A DNA stretch of 11,111 nucleotides, taken from positions 1 to 11,111 of the forward strand of contig DFKE01000005.1 of the NCBI GenBank assembly GCA_002373505.1, given 5' to 3'. Position 1 is the stretch's first letter; every line of letters begins with the position of its first letter. The DNA is from Bacteroidales bacterium UBA3653 (GTDB lineage: Bacteria > Bacteroidota > Bacteroidia > Bacteroidales > Paludibacteraceae). Under the pieces are notes generated by a model. The model ran no database searches. It was not told where the DNA came from and saw only the letters and a list, made by a program, of their open reading frames with translations. Positions 1 through 6,654 of the stretch are shown here, piece by piece. The position numbers were made by a program, and so were the translations under genes.

Positions 1-699
1 GCCGCTACGATAGACTGCCACCGCGCAGGATTCGGGAAGAAAGACTATATCGACACCTATTCGGTCATAGATGTGGAGAACGAACCGATGCAGGTGGATT
101 ACACGATCGGTTACTTGAGTGAACGGCACACCGTCTGGTCGGTCGGTATTCCTCTCCAGTTGGCACTCGCTAAAAAGAATGTCTCTTTCTATATCGGTCC
201 AAAAATCGTGTTCCCGCTCCAGTCCCGCTGGACGGAAAAGGCGGAAGCCGCCGCGCTTTCCGTTTATTATCCTACTTATGACAACAGGGTGTACGAGTCC
301 TACCCGTTAGCGGCTTCACGCTCTTTCCGGGAGGAGCGCCAGGGAACGGTGCAACTGCCGCCCGTGCAGTATTGGCTGGCAGCGGAACTCAACTACGACA
401 TCCCTGTCTATACGGCTCAACGCGTGAAATCGTACCTCTCGGTGGGAGTCTATTTTGACTATTCCCTGTCTTCTCTCACTGCCGATCCGTCGGAGAGGAT
501 ATCGCTTCTGATGCTCTCGGACACACGCAACGGTTTTCCGCTGCAGCGGATCATGACGCCTGTTGTCTCCGCGTTCCGCCAGGGACGGAGACTCGTCACT
601 TCCCGCAATCCCTTTGATGTAGGTATCAAGATATCATACCGTTTTGCACCCTATAACCCGCACCGCCAGGCCTTCAAAGTCTGTCATTGCAATGATTGA
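1..699 (+). CDS. Outer-membrane beta-barrel protein, 3' part (5' end outside window)
   Basis: The frame is open from the first base, so the start and any signal peptide lie to the left; 232 codons are visible before the TGA at 697-699. The visible protein alternates short amphipathic strands with loops (for example LAAELNY, YLSVGVYFDY, FDVGIKISYRF), the usual look of a Bacteroidota porin-like outer-membrane barrel. It aligns by eye with the protein at 5480-6562. Shared stretches are the GIPLQLALA / SIPFMIGG strand, the AL...YDNRVYE / AL...YNGRYYE segment, LAAELNY / LAAELGY, and the final strand. After that strand both proteins carry a short Cys-x-Cys tail (FKVCHCND here). I infer that the two are paralogues and that this one belongs to an upstream copy of a similar adhesin-barrel unit. 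A GTG at 73 could be read as a start, but the upstream codons continue the same protein, so it is not the real one. No substrate can be assigned. Confidence 0.75.
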   Translation, partial: AATIDCHRAGFGKKDYIDTYSVIDVENEPMQVDYTIGYLSERHTVWSVGIPLQLALAKKNVSFYIGPKIVFPLQSRWTEKAEAAALSVYYPTYDNRVYESYPLAASRSFREERQGTVQLPPVQYWLAAELNYDIPVYTAQRVKSYLSVGVYFDYSLSSLTADPSERISLLMLSDTRNGFPLQRIMTPVVSAFRQGRRLVTSRNPFDVGIKISYRFAPYNPHRQAFKVCHCND

Positions 700-708
700 T
701 AACACTTT

Positions 709-746
709 AATTTGCATATCTCGAAAAATAATAGTACCTTTGCAGC
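709..746 (+). promoter_or_regulatory. Bacteroidota sigma-ABfr-type promoter for the 757-6562 unit
   Basis: A -33 box TTTG at 711-714 and a -7 box TACCTTTG at 735-742 are separated by 20 bp, matching the known Bacteroidota consensus (TTTG, 19-21 bp, TAnnTTTG). Taking the -7 box as centred at -7, transcription would begin near 746. That leaves a leader of only about 10 nt before the ATG at 757. The spacer is A-rich, and the -33 box sits in a longer AATTTGCATAT context shared with the promoter at 6617-6654. Confidence 0.75.
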
Positions 747-756
747 GAAAAACCCT

Positions 757-1734
757 ATGAAACGCTTTCTGCACATATTCTTATGTATCTGCATTTCTTT
801 GCAGGTTCTTGCGCAGCAGAAAGAACCGCTTCTTCTCTCGTGGGGTACTACGGAGGTCTCGGACAGTCTCAAGAAGACGAATCCGGAGCGCTTGGCGTAT
901 CCGGACGAACTGGCAGACCAAGTGCCGGAACTGTTCTGTATCGGCAAACTGCTGTTCCGCGTCAGCGACACTTGTCAGGTGCTCTTTGCGCCGGGCAACT
1001 TGCAGTACAATGCCGCGCAGGGCACACATCGGTGTGCGGACGGTTCTACTGCTGCAGGCTCTTGGCGTTTCGCTCCGAACCAATGGGAGTGTATCGGCTC
1101 CGCCAACGGCAATATCTCTTCCACGTACGACGGATGGATTGATTTGTTTGCGTGGGGAAGCAGCGGCTACGACAATATACCTCCTTATTCCAATAAACTG
1201 AATGCCAAGATACCTTTCCCCGGTGAACATAAGAATATAGCCGGTACGAACTACGACTGGGGTGTCTGGTGCGAGATAGGCACCGATGCACCGGGTACGT
1301 GGCGTACCTTGACTCGCGAGGAGTGGGATTACCTGTTCAAGAGCAGAGAAAATGCCCGACAATTATACGGTTATGGAAGTATTGAAGGTATGAATGGATT
1401 AATCGTTTTGCCGGATGAATGGGAGCAACCCGCCGATGTCTCGTTCGGGCTTAACTACAGTAATTCTTATACGGAGACAGAGTGGCGTAAGATGGAAGCT
1501 GCAGGCGCGGTCTTTCTTCCCTATGCAGGCAGCAGATATTTTAACGGCCACTATACTCTGGTAGAACGGGTGGGGAGTTACGGGAACTATTGGACGGCTT
1601 CCTGTACCAACAGGAGCGGGTACGAAGACTATAGTATGCAACTCATGTTACCCGGACCGGGGTGCGGGGTCGGTCCGCGCGGTATGGGCAATTCCGTCCG
1701 TTTGGTGCAAACAAAGCGAATAATCAAACCATAA
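757..1734 (+). CDS. Secreted Fib_succ-major-like (FGE/C-type-lectin-like fold) protein
   Basis: The protein has 325 residues. An earlier in-frame TTG at 712 overlaps the promoter, so the ATG at 757 is chosen; it gives a classic signal peptide (MKRFLHIFLCICISLQVLAQ). Residues 21-65 are a short unique linker. From about residue 70 to 317 the protein follows a family abundant in Bacteroidota and Fibrobacter surface proteins. Its landmarks are VLFAPGNLQY (75-84), WRFAPNQW (103-110), GWIDLFAWGSSGY (126-138), NYDWGVW (165-171), TWRTLTREEWDYLF (181-194), GLIVLPDEW (214-222), EAAGAVFLPYAGSR (247-260), GNYWTAS (276-282) and the closing SVRLV (313-317). This resembles the Fibrobacter succinogenes major paralogous domain, which is thought to share the formylglycine-generating-enzyme/C-type-lectin-like fold. 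I see no catalytic assignment; a binding or structural role at the surface is likely. No T9SS tail is visible, so release to the periplasm or another anchoring route is possible. The stop lies 9 nt before the adhesin start, indicating an operon. Confidence 0.75.
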   Translation: MKRFLHIFLCICISLQVLAQQKEPLLLSWGTTEVSDSLKKTNPERLAYPDELADQVPELFCIGKLLFRVSDTCQVLFAPGNLQYNAAQGTHRCADGSTAAGSWRFAPNQWECIGSANGNISSTYDGWIDLFAWGSSGYDNIPPYSNKLNAKIPFPGEHKNIAGTNYDWGVWCEIGTDAPGTWRTLTREEWDYLFKSRENARQLYGYGSIEGMNGLIVLPDEWEQPADVSFGLNYSNSYTETEWRKMEAAGAVFLPYAGSRYFNGHYTLVERVGSYGNYWTASCTNRSGYEDYSMQLMLPGPGCGVGPRGMGNSVRLVQTKRIIKP

Positions 1735-1743
1735 CAGGCACGT

Positions 1744-4479
1744 ATGATGTCAAATAACATCCGGAAAATAATATGTACTTGGTGCTTGATACTTGGTACC
1801 TTCGTCCCTTGCATGGCGTTGCAGACCACCGAGGGAACGGAGTTCTGGGTGACGTTCCTCAATAATTTTAGCCAGCCTGTCGGTTCGACGGAGATGACGC
1901 TCAAACTGATCGCCTCCTCCCGTCAGGACGCCTCGCTGACGATCACAAACCCGCAAACAGGTTGGTCGGTTTCATCGGATGTTTCTGCCTACCAGGTAAC
2001 GGAGATCACGATCCCGCACGAGCAGGGCTATACCTATTCTTCCGAAACGGTTGAGCAACGCGGACTGAAAGTGACGAGCAGCGCGCCGATCTCGCTCTAT
2101 GCTTCCAATTATGTGGCGCATACCTACGATGCCACCATCGTGCTGCCCCTCGAAGCGCTCAGCAACGACTATATCATCCAGATATACGAAAACAACCTCA
2201 TGTCCAAGGAGTTCGGCATCGTTGCCACCGCCGATGGCACGACCCTGACGATCACGCCTCATGCGCGTACACGCGATAATAAGGTGAAGAATGTACCCTT
2301 CACGGTCACGCTCAACGCCGGCGAGACCTACCAGGTGATGTCTGCGGATGCGAGCAATGACTTCTCCGGTTCGCGCATCGTGTCGGACAAACCTGTAGCG
2401 GTCTTCAGCGGGCATGTCTGTATCAACGTACCGACCGGCAACCCCTGGTGTGACCATATCGTAGAACAACAGACGCCGGTGGTGCTCTGGGGCAGACAGT
2501 TTGCCGTGACCCAGACTGCTGGTCAATCCGGCGACCGCGTCATGCTCACGGCGGCGGAGGATCAGACCCAGGTGCGCGTCAACGGTGCACTGGCTGCTAC
2601 GCTCAACACCGGCGAGTCGTACGAATGGCGGCTGACCGACCGCTCCGCCTGGGTGGAGACATCCCAAGCCGCCGCGTGCTATCTCTATCTGGAGGGTGCA
2701 CGGGATAACAACATGACAGGCGATCCGTCTATGGTACATATAACCCCCGTGGAGCAGCGGACAAAGGAACTGACCTTCGCTACCTTCCAGACCGACGAGT
2801 CGCGTACCCATTATGCCAATGTGGTCACGACGGCAGCAGGCGCTGCGGCGATGCGTATGGACGGACAGAGCGTAGCGGAGCTCTTTGAACCCCTCAACGG
2901 CAATACCTCCCTCCGTTTTGCGCAGATTCCTGTGGCGCACGGCACGCACACTTTGGCTACTACTTCCGACGGTTTCATCGGGCATATCTACGGCGTCGGC
3001 TACTGCGAGAGTTACGCCTATAATATGGGACAGGCGGTCACGCCGCTCACCGGTCTGATCGTCGTGAACGGTCAGTCGCGCAGCGAGGTCGATTACAACG
3101 ACGAGTACTGCTATCTGCAGCCGGTTGCTTTCCGTCCGAATACTAATATTGACTATCTCGCCGTGCATTGGGATTTCGGTGACGGCAACGAGAGCGACAC
3201 ACCCGAACCGACCCACCGATATGCCTCGCCGGGCGACTATCTTGTCACGATGTACGTCACAGGTCCGGATAACAAAGACACGGCACGCACGACGCTGCAT
3301 CTGACGGATGTCCTGCACGAGTCGCTTAATGTGGTGCTTTGTGAAGGCGAGCGCTTCACCATGAACGGTGTTGAATATGCGGAGACGGGCACCTATTCCC
3401 AGACCCTCACGTCCGCTGGCGGCTGCGATTCCATCGTCTCTATCCATTTGCAGGTCAACGACACTTCCGTCCGCTACGACACCATACGAGCCTATGCCGG
3501 CACCTCCGTCTCGTGGCACGGACGATGGTATCGGGAGGAAGGTACCTATCGCGACACCCTGCAATCCCAAGCCGGTTGCGATAGTATCACCCAACTGACG
3601 CTTTTGTTGGTAGAACCCGTTCAGGAGATGTACGACACGATCTGCTGGCAGCCCACCTACCGCTTCATGGACTACGACTATCCGATCCCGCCGATGGACG
3701 GACTGAATCCGACCCTCTATTATAACTACACGGTGGAGTACCGCGACGTAGTGGAGTGCCTGACCTACAAGATGCACCTGGCGATCATCAATGCCGCCGA
3801 CGGCGAACAGATCATCCTCCATGACACGATCCAACAGGGCGAGACCTACACCTTCTTCGGGCAGACCCTGCGCAAAGAAGGCACTTATACCCACACCGAA
3901 AGCCTCGCGTGCGAGTGTACGCGAACCTATATCCTCTATCTGAAGGTCCTCTCGTACCCGATCTTGGAAGAGTCCGCCGTCCTCTGCCACGAGGACACGA
4001 TCTTCTTCCGCGGCAAGGAATATACAACCCCGGGCGTGTATAACGACACCGCTTTCTCGCTTACCGGCATCGACGCTGTCTATCGCCTGAACCTCTCCGA
4101 CGGACGCAGTTTCAAGGATTTCTCTATTATCATTACCGCCGGAGATCCGTTGCCGCCGCCCGTGGGGAATGTCACCGAATCCGGCACCTACCGTTTTGTC
4201 TATACCAACGCCGCCGGCTGCGACTCGATCGTCACATGGTATATCGGCGTCAACGAACGCTGCATCGTGCCCCAAGAGGAACATGTCTCGCTCTGTGCGG
4301 GAGAAGTCTATGAATGGCATGGACGCGAGCTGACAGCAGGCGGAGAGTACCACGACACCCTCTGGCATTCTGCGCCCACAGAGTGCGACACAGCCCTTGT
4401 GCTCTACCTCGATCTCTTTTGCCTAAAGCGTATAGCGACACGTCTATTGCACTCTGTCCGGGTGACTATTGCGAGATAG
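1744..4479 (+). CDS. IgGFc-binding-like giant adhesin, N-terminal part (frameshifted)
   Basis: This frame encodes 911 residues, the first 892 of which belong to the adhesin. Residues 1-27 form a signal peptide ending near VPCMALQ; a second Met at codon 2 is an alternative start. Residues about 30-430 match the IgGFc-binding N-terminal-like domain, with landmarks TEFWVTF (32-38), APISLYASNY (114-123), VLPLEALSNDYII (133-145), VSDKPVAVFSGH (213-224) and MVHITPVEQRT (330-340). A PKD domain follows (about 470-522) with the hallmark HWDFGDG (475-481). From about 527 onward come tandem repeats of about 50 residues that end in a GCDSIV-like motif (Cys 561, 612, 672, 723, 826, 881). After Phe892 (codon 4417-4419) the frame reads 19 unrelated residues and stops at 4479, while the repeat continues in another frame (entry 4419-5483). 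Mammalian IgGFc-binding protein is only a domain namesake; the bacterial role is presumably adhesion or mucin-like interaction. The gene sits between a secreted protein and a barrel. Confidence 0.8.
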   Translation: MMSNNIRKIICTWCLILGTFVPCMALQTTEGTEFWVTFLNNFSQPVGSTEMTLKLIASSRQDASLTITNPQTGWSVSSDVSAYQVTEITIPHEQGYTYSSETVEQRGLKVTSSAPISLYASNYVAHTYDATIVLPLEALSNDYIIQIYENNLMSKEFGIVATADGTTLTITPHARTRDNKVKNVPFTVTLNAGETYQVMSADASNDFSGSRIVSDKPVAVFSGHVCINVPTGNPWCDHIVEQQTPVVLWGRQFAVTQTAGQSGDRVMLTAAEDQTQVRVNGALAATLNTGESYEWRLTDRSAWVETSQAAACYLYLEGARDNNMTGDPSMVHITPVEQRTKELTFATFQTDESRTHYANVVTTAAGAAAMRMDGQSVAELFEPLNGNTSLRFAQIPVAHGTHTLATTSDGFIGHIYGVGYCESYAYNMGQAVTPLTGLIVVNGQSRSEVDYNDEYCYLQPVAFRPNTNIDYLAVHWDFGDGNESDTPEPTHRYASPGDYLVTMYVTGPDNKDTARTTLHLTDVLHESLNVVLCEGERFTMNGVEYAETGTYSQTLTSAGGCDSIVSIHLQVNDTSVRYDTIRAYAGTSVSWHGRWYREEGTYRDTLQSQAGCDSITQLTLLLVEPVQEMYDTICWQPTYRFMDYDYPIPPMDGLNPTLYYNYTVEYRDVVECLTYKMHLAIINAADGEQIILHDTIQQGETYTFFGQTLRKEGTYTHTESLACECTRTYILYLKVLSYPILEESAVLCHEDTIFFRGKEYTTPGVYNDTAFSLTGIDAVYRLNLSDGRSFKDFSIIITAGDPLPPPVGNVTESGTYRFVYTNAAGCDSIVTWYIGVNERCIVPQEEHVSLCAGEVYEWHGRELTAGGEYHDTLWHSAPTECDTALVLYLDLFCLKRIATRLLHSVRVTIAR

Positions 4480-4727
4480 AAAATACCAAACTCTCCGAGC
4501 CTGGAGACTACACCCTCACAATGCGGGCTGCTAACGGCTGCGACAGTACCGTCTCGGTGCATCTGGCTTGGAAACCGGATTACAGAGACACCACGTTTGC
4601 TACCATCCATTATGGTGATTCGATACTATGGGAGAATGAATATTTCTCCGATTCCACCGAACAAATCCGCGGTTTCGTGGCGTCTAACGGCTGCGACAGC
4701 TTGCGGGTATTGAGTCTGCATGTTGAC
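3322..4727 (+). repeat. Protein-level tandem repeats (GCDS-type) in the adhesin
   Basis: About nine degenerate units of 49-60 residues follow the PKD domain. A good unit has the order: Cys with an acidic/Gly turn (LCEGE, LCAGE, LCPGD), a FxxNG or WHGR turn, GTY or GEY followed by a polar strand (YSQTL, YRDTL, YHDTL), then GCDS and a hydrophobic beta strand (IVSIHLQV). Conserved cysteines fall at residues 561, 612, 672, 723, 826 and 881, then 933 and 984 after the frameshift. One unit near residue 777 has lost the Cys (TGIDAVY). Such beta-sandwich repeats usually act as a stalk holding the N-terminal binding domain away from the outer membrane. The repeats are diverged at DNA level, so recombination between them is not expected to be frequent. 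Confidence 0.7.
4411..4425 (+). other. Frameshift site inside the adhesin gene
   Basis: The frame changes at the short T run 4417-4420. The upstream frame reads GAT CTC TTT TGC, and the downstream frame resumes with TTG CCT AAA at 4419. One extra T in this run would restore a continuous protein (LYLDLF-LPKAYSD). The break is equivalent to a one-base deletion. The sequence is not a classic X XXY YYZ slippery heptamer, so a genuine mutation or a sequencing or assembly indel is more likely than programmed -1 frameshifting. Confidence 0.8.
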
Positions 4728-5483
4728 TATACCCTCACGGTGGAGCAAGAGTCGTGGGAAGGCGGCTGCGGAGACGGAGATTTCTTCACGCTTCATCTGT
4801 CCCTTTCGCGGCTCGTGGACTCGGTGCGGCTGACTTTCTCCGATGAAGCCAAAGCCGCAGGTTTGCGCGATTCCATCGTATATATCCATGCCAAAGAGGC
4901 GGATATCCTAATCCCGCATGCCGGAGTCCATGCCGGTTCGTATAGTTGCGAGGTTGCACTGGTCCATGGCGCCGAAACGCTCCATACCATGACCTTCACT
5001 TTCACGCTCCTCTATCCCTCTTCCGTCTTGGAGCAGGCGTGGAATGATGTGGTGGCGGTCCTGACACACGATTACAACGGAGGATATGATTTTACGGCGT
5101 TCCAGTGGTACGAAAACGGCGTGGCGCTGACCGGAGAAAACCATTCTTATCTCTATCGCCCGCTGGTCATGGGCGGTGAATACAGTGCGCTCCTGACCGA
5201 AGCGGACGGAACGCAGGCGATGACCTGTCCGCTGATTGCTACCTTCCAAACGGACATCAGTCTCTATCCGACGATAGTCAATGCACGGCAGGTGATCCAA
5301 TGTCATCTCTCCGAAGATGCGGAAATGTGGGTGTACGATGCGCTCGGACGCCTGATTATGCGTTGCGCCCTTACCGCAGGAGACACCTCCGTCCTTGCGC
5401 CCAGTGTAACAGGAGTCTATATCGCCCGCGTGATCACGAAGACCAACAAGAAAGAACACACCTATAAACTGATAGTAAGATGA
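4419..5483 (+). CDS. Same adhesin, C-terminal part with T9SS type A sorting tail
   Basis: This frame supplies 354 more residues of the adhesin at 1744; a repaired protein would have about 1246. It opens with LPKAYSDTS, continues the repeat, and carries two more NGCDS motifs (Cys 933 and 984 in repaired numbering), 52 and 51 residues after the preceding ones. That is the same spacing as upstream. Next comes an Ig-like segment typical of Bacteroidales T9SS cargo, with EQAWNDVVAVL, DYNGGYDFTAFQWYENG and SYLYRPL. The last 75 residues (from about 5256) look like a type A sorting domain, with SLYPTIVNAR, MWVYDALGRLI, GVYIARV and a final YKLIVR. An ATG at 4314 opens this frame earlier, but the residues before 4419 are out-of-frame shadow, and no plausible independent signal peptide exists. 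The piece is therefore a continuation and not a separate gene. Its TGA overlaps the ATG of the next gene (ATGA, 5480-5483). Confidence 0.75.
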   Translation: MPKAYSDTSIALCPGDYCEIENTKLSEPGDYTLTMRAANGCDSTVSVHLAWKPDYRDTTFATIHYGDSILWENEYFSDSTEQIRGFVASNGCDSLRVLSLHVDYTLTVEQESWEGGCGDGDFFTLHLSLSRLVDSVRLTFSDEAKAAGLRDSIVYIHAKEADILIPHAGVHAGSYSCEVALVHGAETLHTMTFTFTLLYPSSVLEQAWNDVVAVLTHDYNGGYDFTAFQWYENGVALTGENHSYLYRPLVMGGEYSALLTEADGTQAMTCPLIATFQTDISLYPTIVNARQVIQCHLSEDAEMWVYDALGRLIMRCALTAGDTSVLAPSVTGVYIARVITKTNKKEHTYKLIVR

Positions 5484-6562
5484 GACGCTCTTTCCGACAT
5501 ATGACGCATAAGGTGTTCTTCCTTTCACTTTTCACCTTTCACCTTTCACCTTCCCTTTCCCCTTCCCTCGCGCAGCACTATGTGGGACCTGTTTTTTCCG
5601 GCGGGTTGGTGCAGACGGTGGATGACATGCGCCAGACACAATCCCGCCTCTCAGGAGGAGAGATAGGCGTGGCGTACCAGTATCAGCACGGACATCTGTT
5701 GCTGCATACGGGACTCAATTATACGCTCCAATGTCCCGTGCAATCGGTTGATAGCCAGTGGCTTAGCCATTCTATGATAGACACCCGTGGAGTAGCGGTC
5801 ACTTATCGCGGACTGCTGGCTAACAGGGCAGACCAACTCTTCCTCCACCAACTCTCGATTCCCTTTATGATCGGCGGCTCGTGGTCGGGTGTCTATCTGC
5901 TGGCGGGACTCAAGTTCTCCGTCGCCTTGTCTGCGCAAGCCCGCGAGACAGCGGCTCTCCGTACAGCCGGAGACTATAACGGACGTTACTATGAATGGTT
6001 TGAAGACATGCCCAACCATGGCTACCATGATTTCGAACCCGTCAGTTCCTGCCAAAATCTTCCCCTCTCCACCTCTGCCTCTGCCAACTCTTTCTCTAAC
6101 TCTGCCACCGCTAACTCTTTCTCTAACTCTGCTGCCGCTAACTCTCTCTCCAGTACCCTTGGCGCGCTCAGTCGCTTCGACCTGCGGCTCGCTGCCGAAC
6201 TGGGCTACACCTTCCGTCTTAATATCCAAAGCTCCCATTATAACCCCCGCATGAATTCCCATTCAGCCTTTGCGCCTGCCCCTCTCCTCCGCGTGGGAGT
6301 TTTCGCCGAGTACGGAGTTATAAATATGATTTCGGGTTCTTCTTCTCTTCCATCTTCCGCGGGCTCTTCCTCCCTTCCGCCCCGCACGACCGCCGACTGG
6401 TCGCAATACCTTTCGGTATCTATGAACCATATCTACGCCTCGGACGAAGCCGCCAAGGCGCGCGCTAACATGCTCTTTTTCGGCATCCGAATCACCCTCC
6501 TTTTCCCTGTTGCTACCCCCGCAGACCAATTCAAATGCCGCTGCACCGGCTATTGGCAGTAA
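5480..6562 (+). CDS. Outer-membrane beta-barrel partner protein with repeat-rich loops
   Basis: The protein has 360 residues from the ATG at 5480, which overlaps the adhesin stop by 4 nt (translational coupling). A second in-frame ATG at 5501 gives a cleaner signal peptide (MTHKVFFLSLFTFHLSPS, ending SLAQ), so either start is possible. After the signal peptide come alternating strands such as EIGVAYQYQ, LLLHTGLNYTL, HQLSIPFMIGG, LLAGLKFSVAL, LRLAAELGYTF, LLRVGVFAEYG and FFGIRITLLFP, consistent with a porin-like outer-membrane barrel. Residues 199-225 are a Ser/Asn/Ala repeat and residues 286-300 a Gly/Ser/Pro repeat; both fall between strands and are probably surface loops. The C-terminal tail after the last strand is FKCRCTGYWQ, echoing the Cys-x-Cys tail of the paralogue at 1-699. 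Being last in the unit with the T9SS-exported adhesin suggests it may anchor or display the adhesin; this is inferred from gene order only. The signal-peptide codons hold a tandem heptamer (see the repeat at 5523-5550). Confidence 0.75.
   Translation: MRRSFRHMTHKVFFLSLFTFHLSPSLSPSLAQHYVGPVFSGGLVQTVDDMRQTQSRLSGGEIGVAYQYQHGHLLLHTGLNYTLQCPVQSVDSQWLSHSMIDTRGVAVTYRGLLANRADQLFLHQLSIPFMIGGSWSGVYLLAGLKFSVALSAQARETAALRTAGDYNGRYYEWFEDMPNHGYHDFEPVSSCQNLPLSTSASANSFSNSATANSFSNSAAANSLSSTLGALSRFDLRLAAELGYTFRLNIQSSHYNPRMNSHSAFAPAPLLRVGVFAEYGVINMISGSSSLPSSAGSSSLPPRTTADWSQYLSVSMNHIYASDEAAKARANMLFFGIRITLLFPVATPADQFKCRCTGYWQ
5523..5550 (+). repeat. Tandem TTTCACC heptamer in signal-peptide codons
   Basis: Four head-to-tail 7-bp units lie here. 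The first is TTTCACT (5523-5529) and the next three are exact TTTCACC (5530-5536, 5537-5543, 5544-5550), followed by a C/T-rich decay. Seven is not a multiple of three, so gaining or losing a unit would change the reading frame of the barrel gene. The heptamer contains no stop in any frame, so the array itself can be read through in each frame. Confidence 0.85.
6074..6154 (+). repeat. Three 27-bp tandem repeats (9 residues each) in the barrel gene
   Basis: Units are 6074-6100, 6101-6127 and 6128-6154, encoding SASANSFSN, SATANSFSN and SAAANSLSS. The DNA is nearly identical between the first two units and more diverged in the third. The unit is a multiple of three, so copy-number change would alter loop length without breaking the frame. 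Confidence 0.8.
6335..6382 (+). repeat. Partial 27-bp repeat encoding GSSSLP
   Basis: Two copies start at 6335 (GSSSLPSSA) and 6362 (GSSSLPP), again with a 27-bp period. The stretch lies between two predicted strands (ending INMIS and beginning ADWSQYLSVS) and is probably a flexible loop. The DNA copies are diverged by synonymous changes. Confidence 0.65.
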
Positions 6563-6612
6563 TTTCTACTTCCAGCCTGTCCTTTTTTGCCAATTTTTAT
6601 ACTTTCCGGCAA
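6552..6612 (+). terminator. Weak candidate terminator after the barrel gene
   Basis: ATTGGC (6552-6557) and GCCAAT (6589-6594) could pair over a 31-nt loop, followed by a T run to 6598. Alternatively TTGCC (6588-6592) can pair with GGCAA (6608-6612). Both stems are short, so this is only suggestive. Its position just before a fresh promoter fits transcription ending here. Confidence 0.25.
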
Positions 6613-6616
6613 GTAA

Positions 6617-6654
6617 AATTTGCATATTCCAAAAAATTGTATTATCTTTGCAAC
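6617..6654 (+). promoter_or_regulatory. Bacteroidota-type promoter for the 6801-7535 gene
   Basis: TTTG at 6619-6622 and TATCTTTG at 6643-6650 are 20 bp apart. By eye, 30 of 38 bases are identical, without gaps, to the promoter at 709-746. The predicted start of transcription is near 6654, leaving a leader of about 147 nt before the ATG at 6801, much longer than for the other two promoters in this window. Confidence 0.75.

Noticed and set aside
684..695. Perfect palindrome TCATTGCAATGA at the end of the first gene
   Set aside because: It lies within the last codons and stop context, lacks a T run, and is too short and AT-rich for a terminator; it may be chance.
1046..1362. Minus-strand frames opposite the Fib_succ-major-like gene
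   Set aside because: They are Arg-rich complements with no motifs, while the + strand protein has a continuous family match and a signal peptide.
1972..4368. Open antisense frame of 798 codons opposite the adhesin
   Set aside because: The translation is low in recognisable motifs and rich in Arg, Val, Gly and His, as expected for the complement of biased codons. The + strand carries clear IgGFc, PKD and GCDS domains, so this is a shadow frame.
4314..4418. ATG at 4314 as start of a separate gene ending at 5483
   Set aside because: The residues before 4419 are an Arg/His-rich out-of-frame shadow of the adhesin repeat, and no credible independent signal peptide or ribosome site is present.
4411..4425. 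Programmed -1 ribosomal frameshift
   Set aside because: The site CTC TTT TGC is not a canonical slippery heptamer, and I saw no obvious strong hairpin immediately downstream; an indel is the simpler explanation.
5523..6382. CRISPR array or mobile-element ends in the repeat-rich barrel gene
   Set aside because: The repeats are contiguous without spacers, in frame within a coding sequence, and no transposase or inverted-terminal repeat is present.
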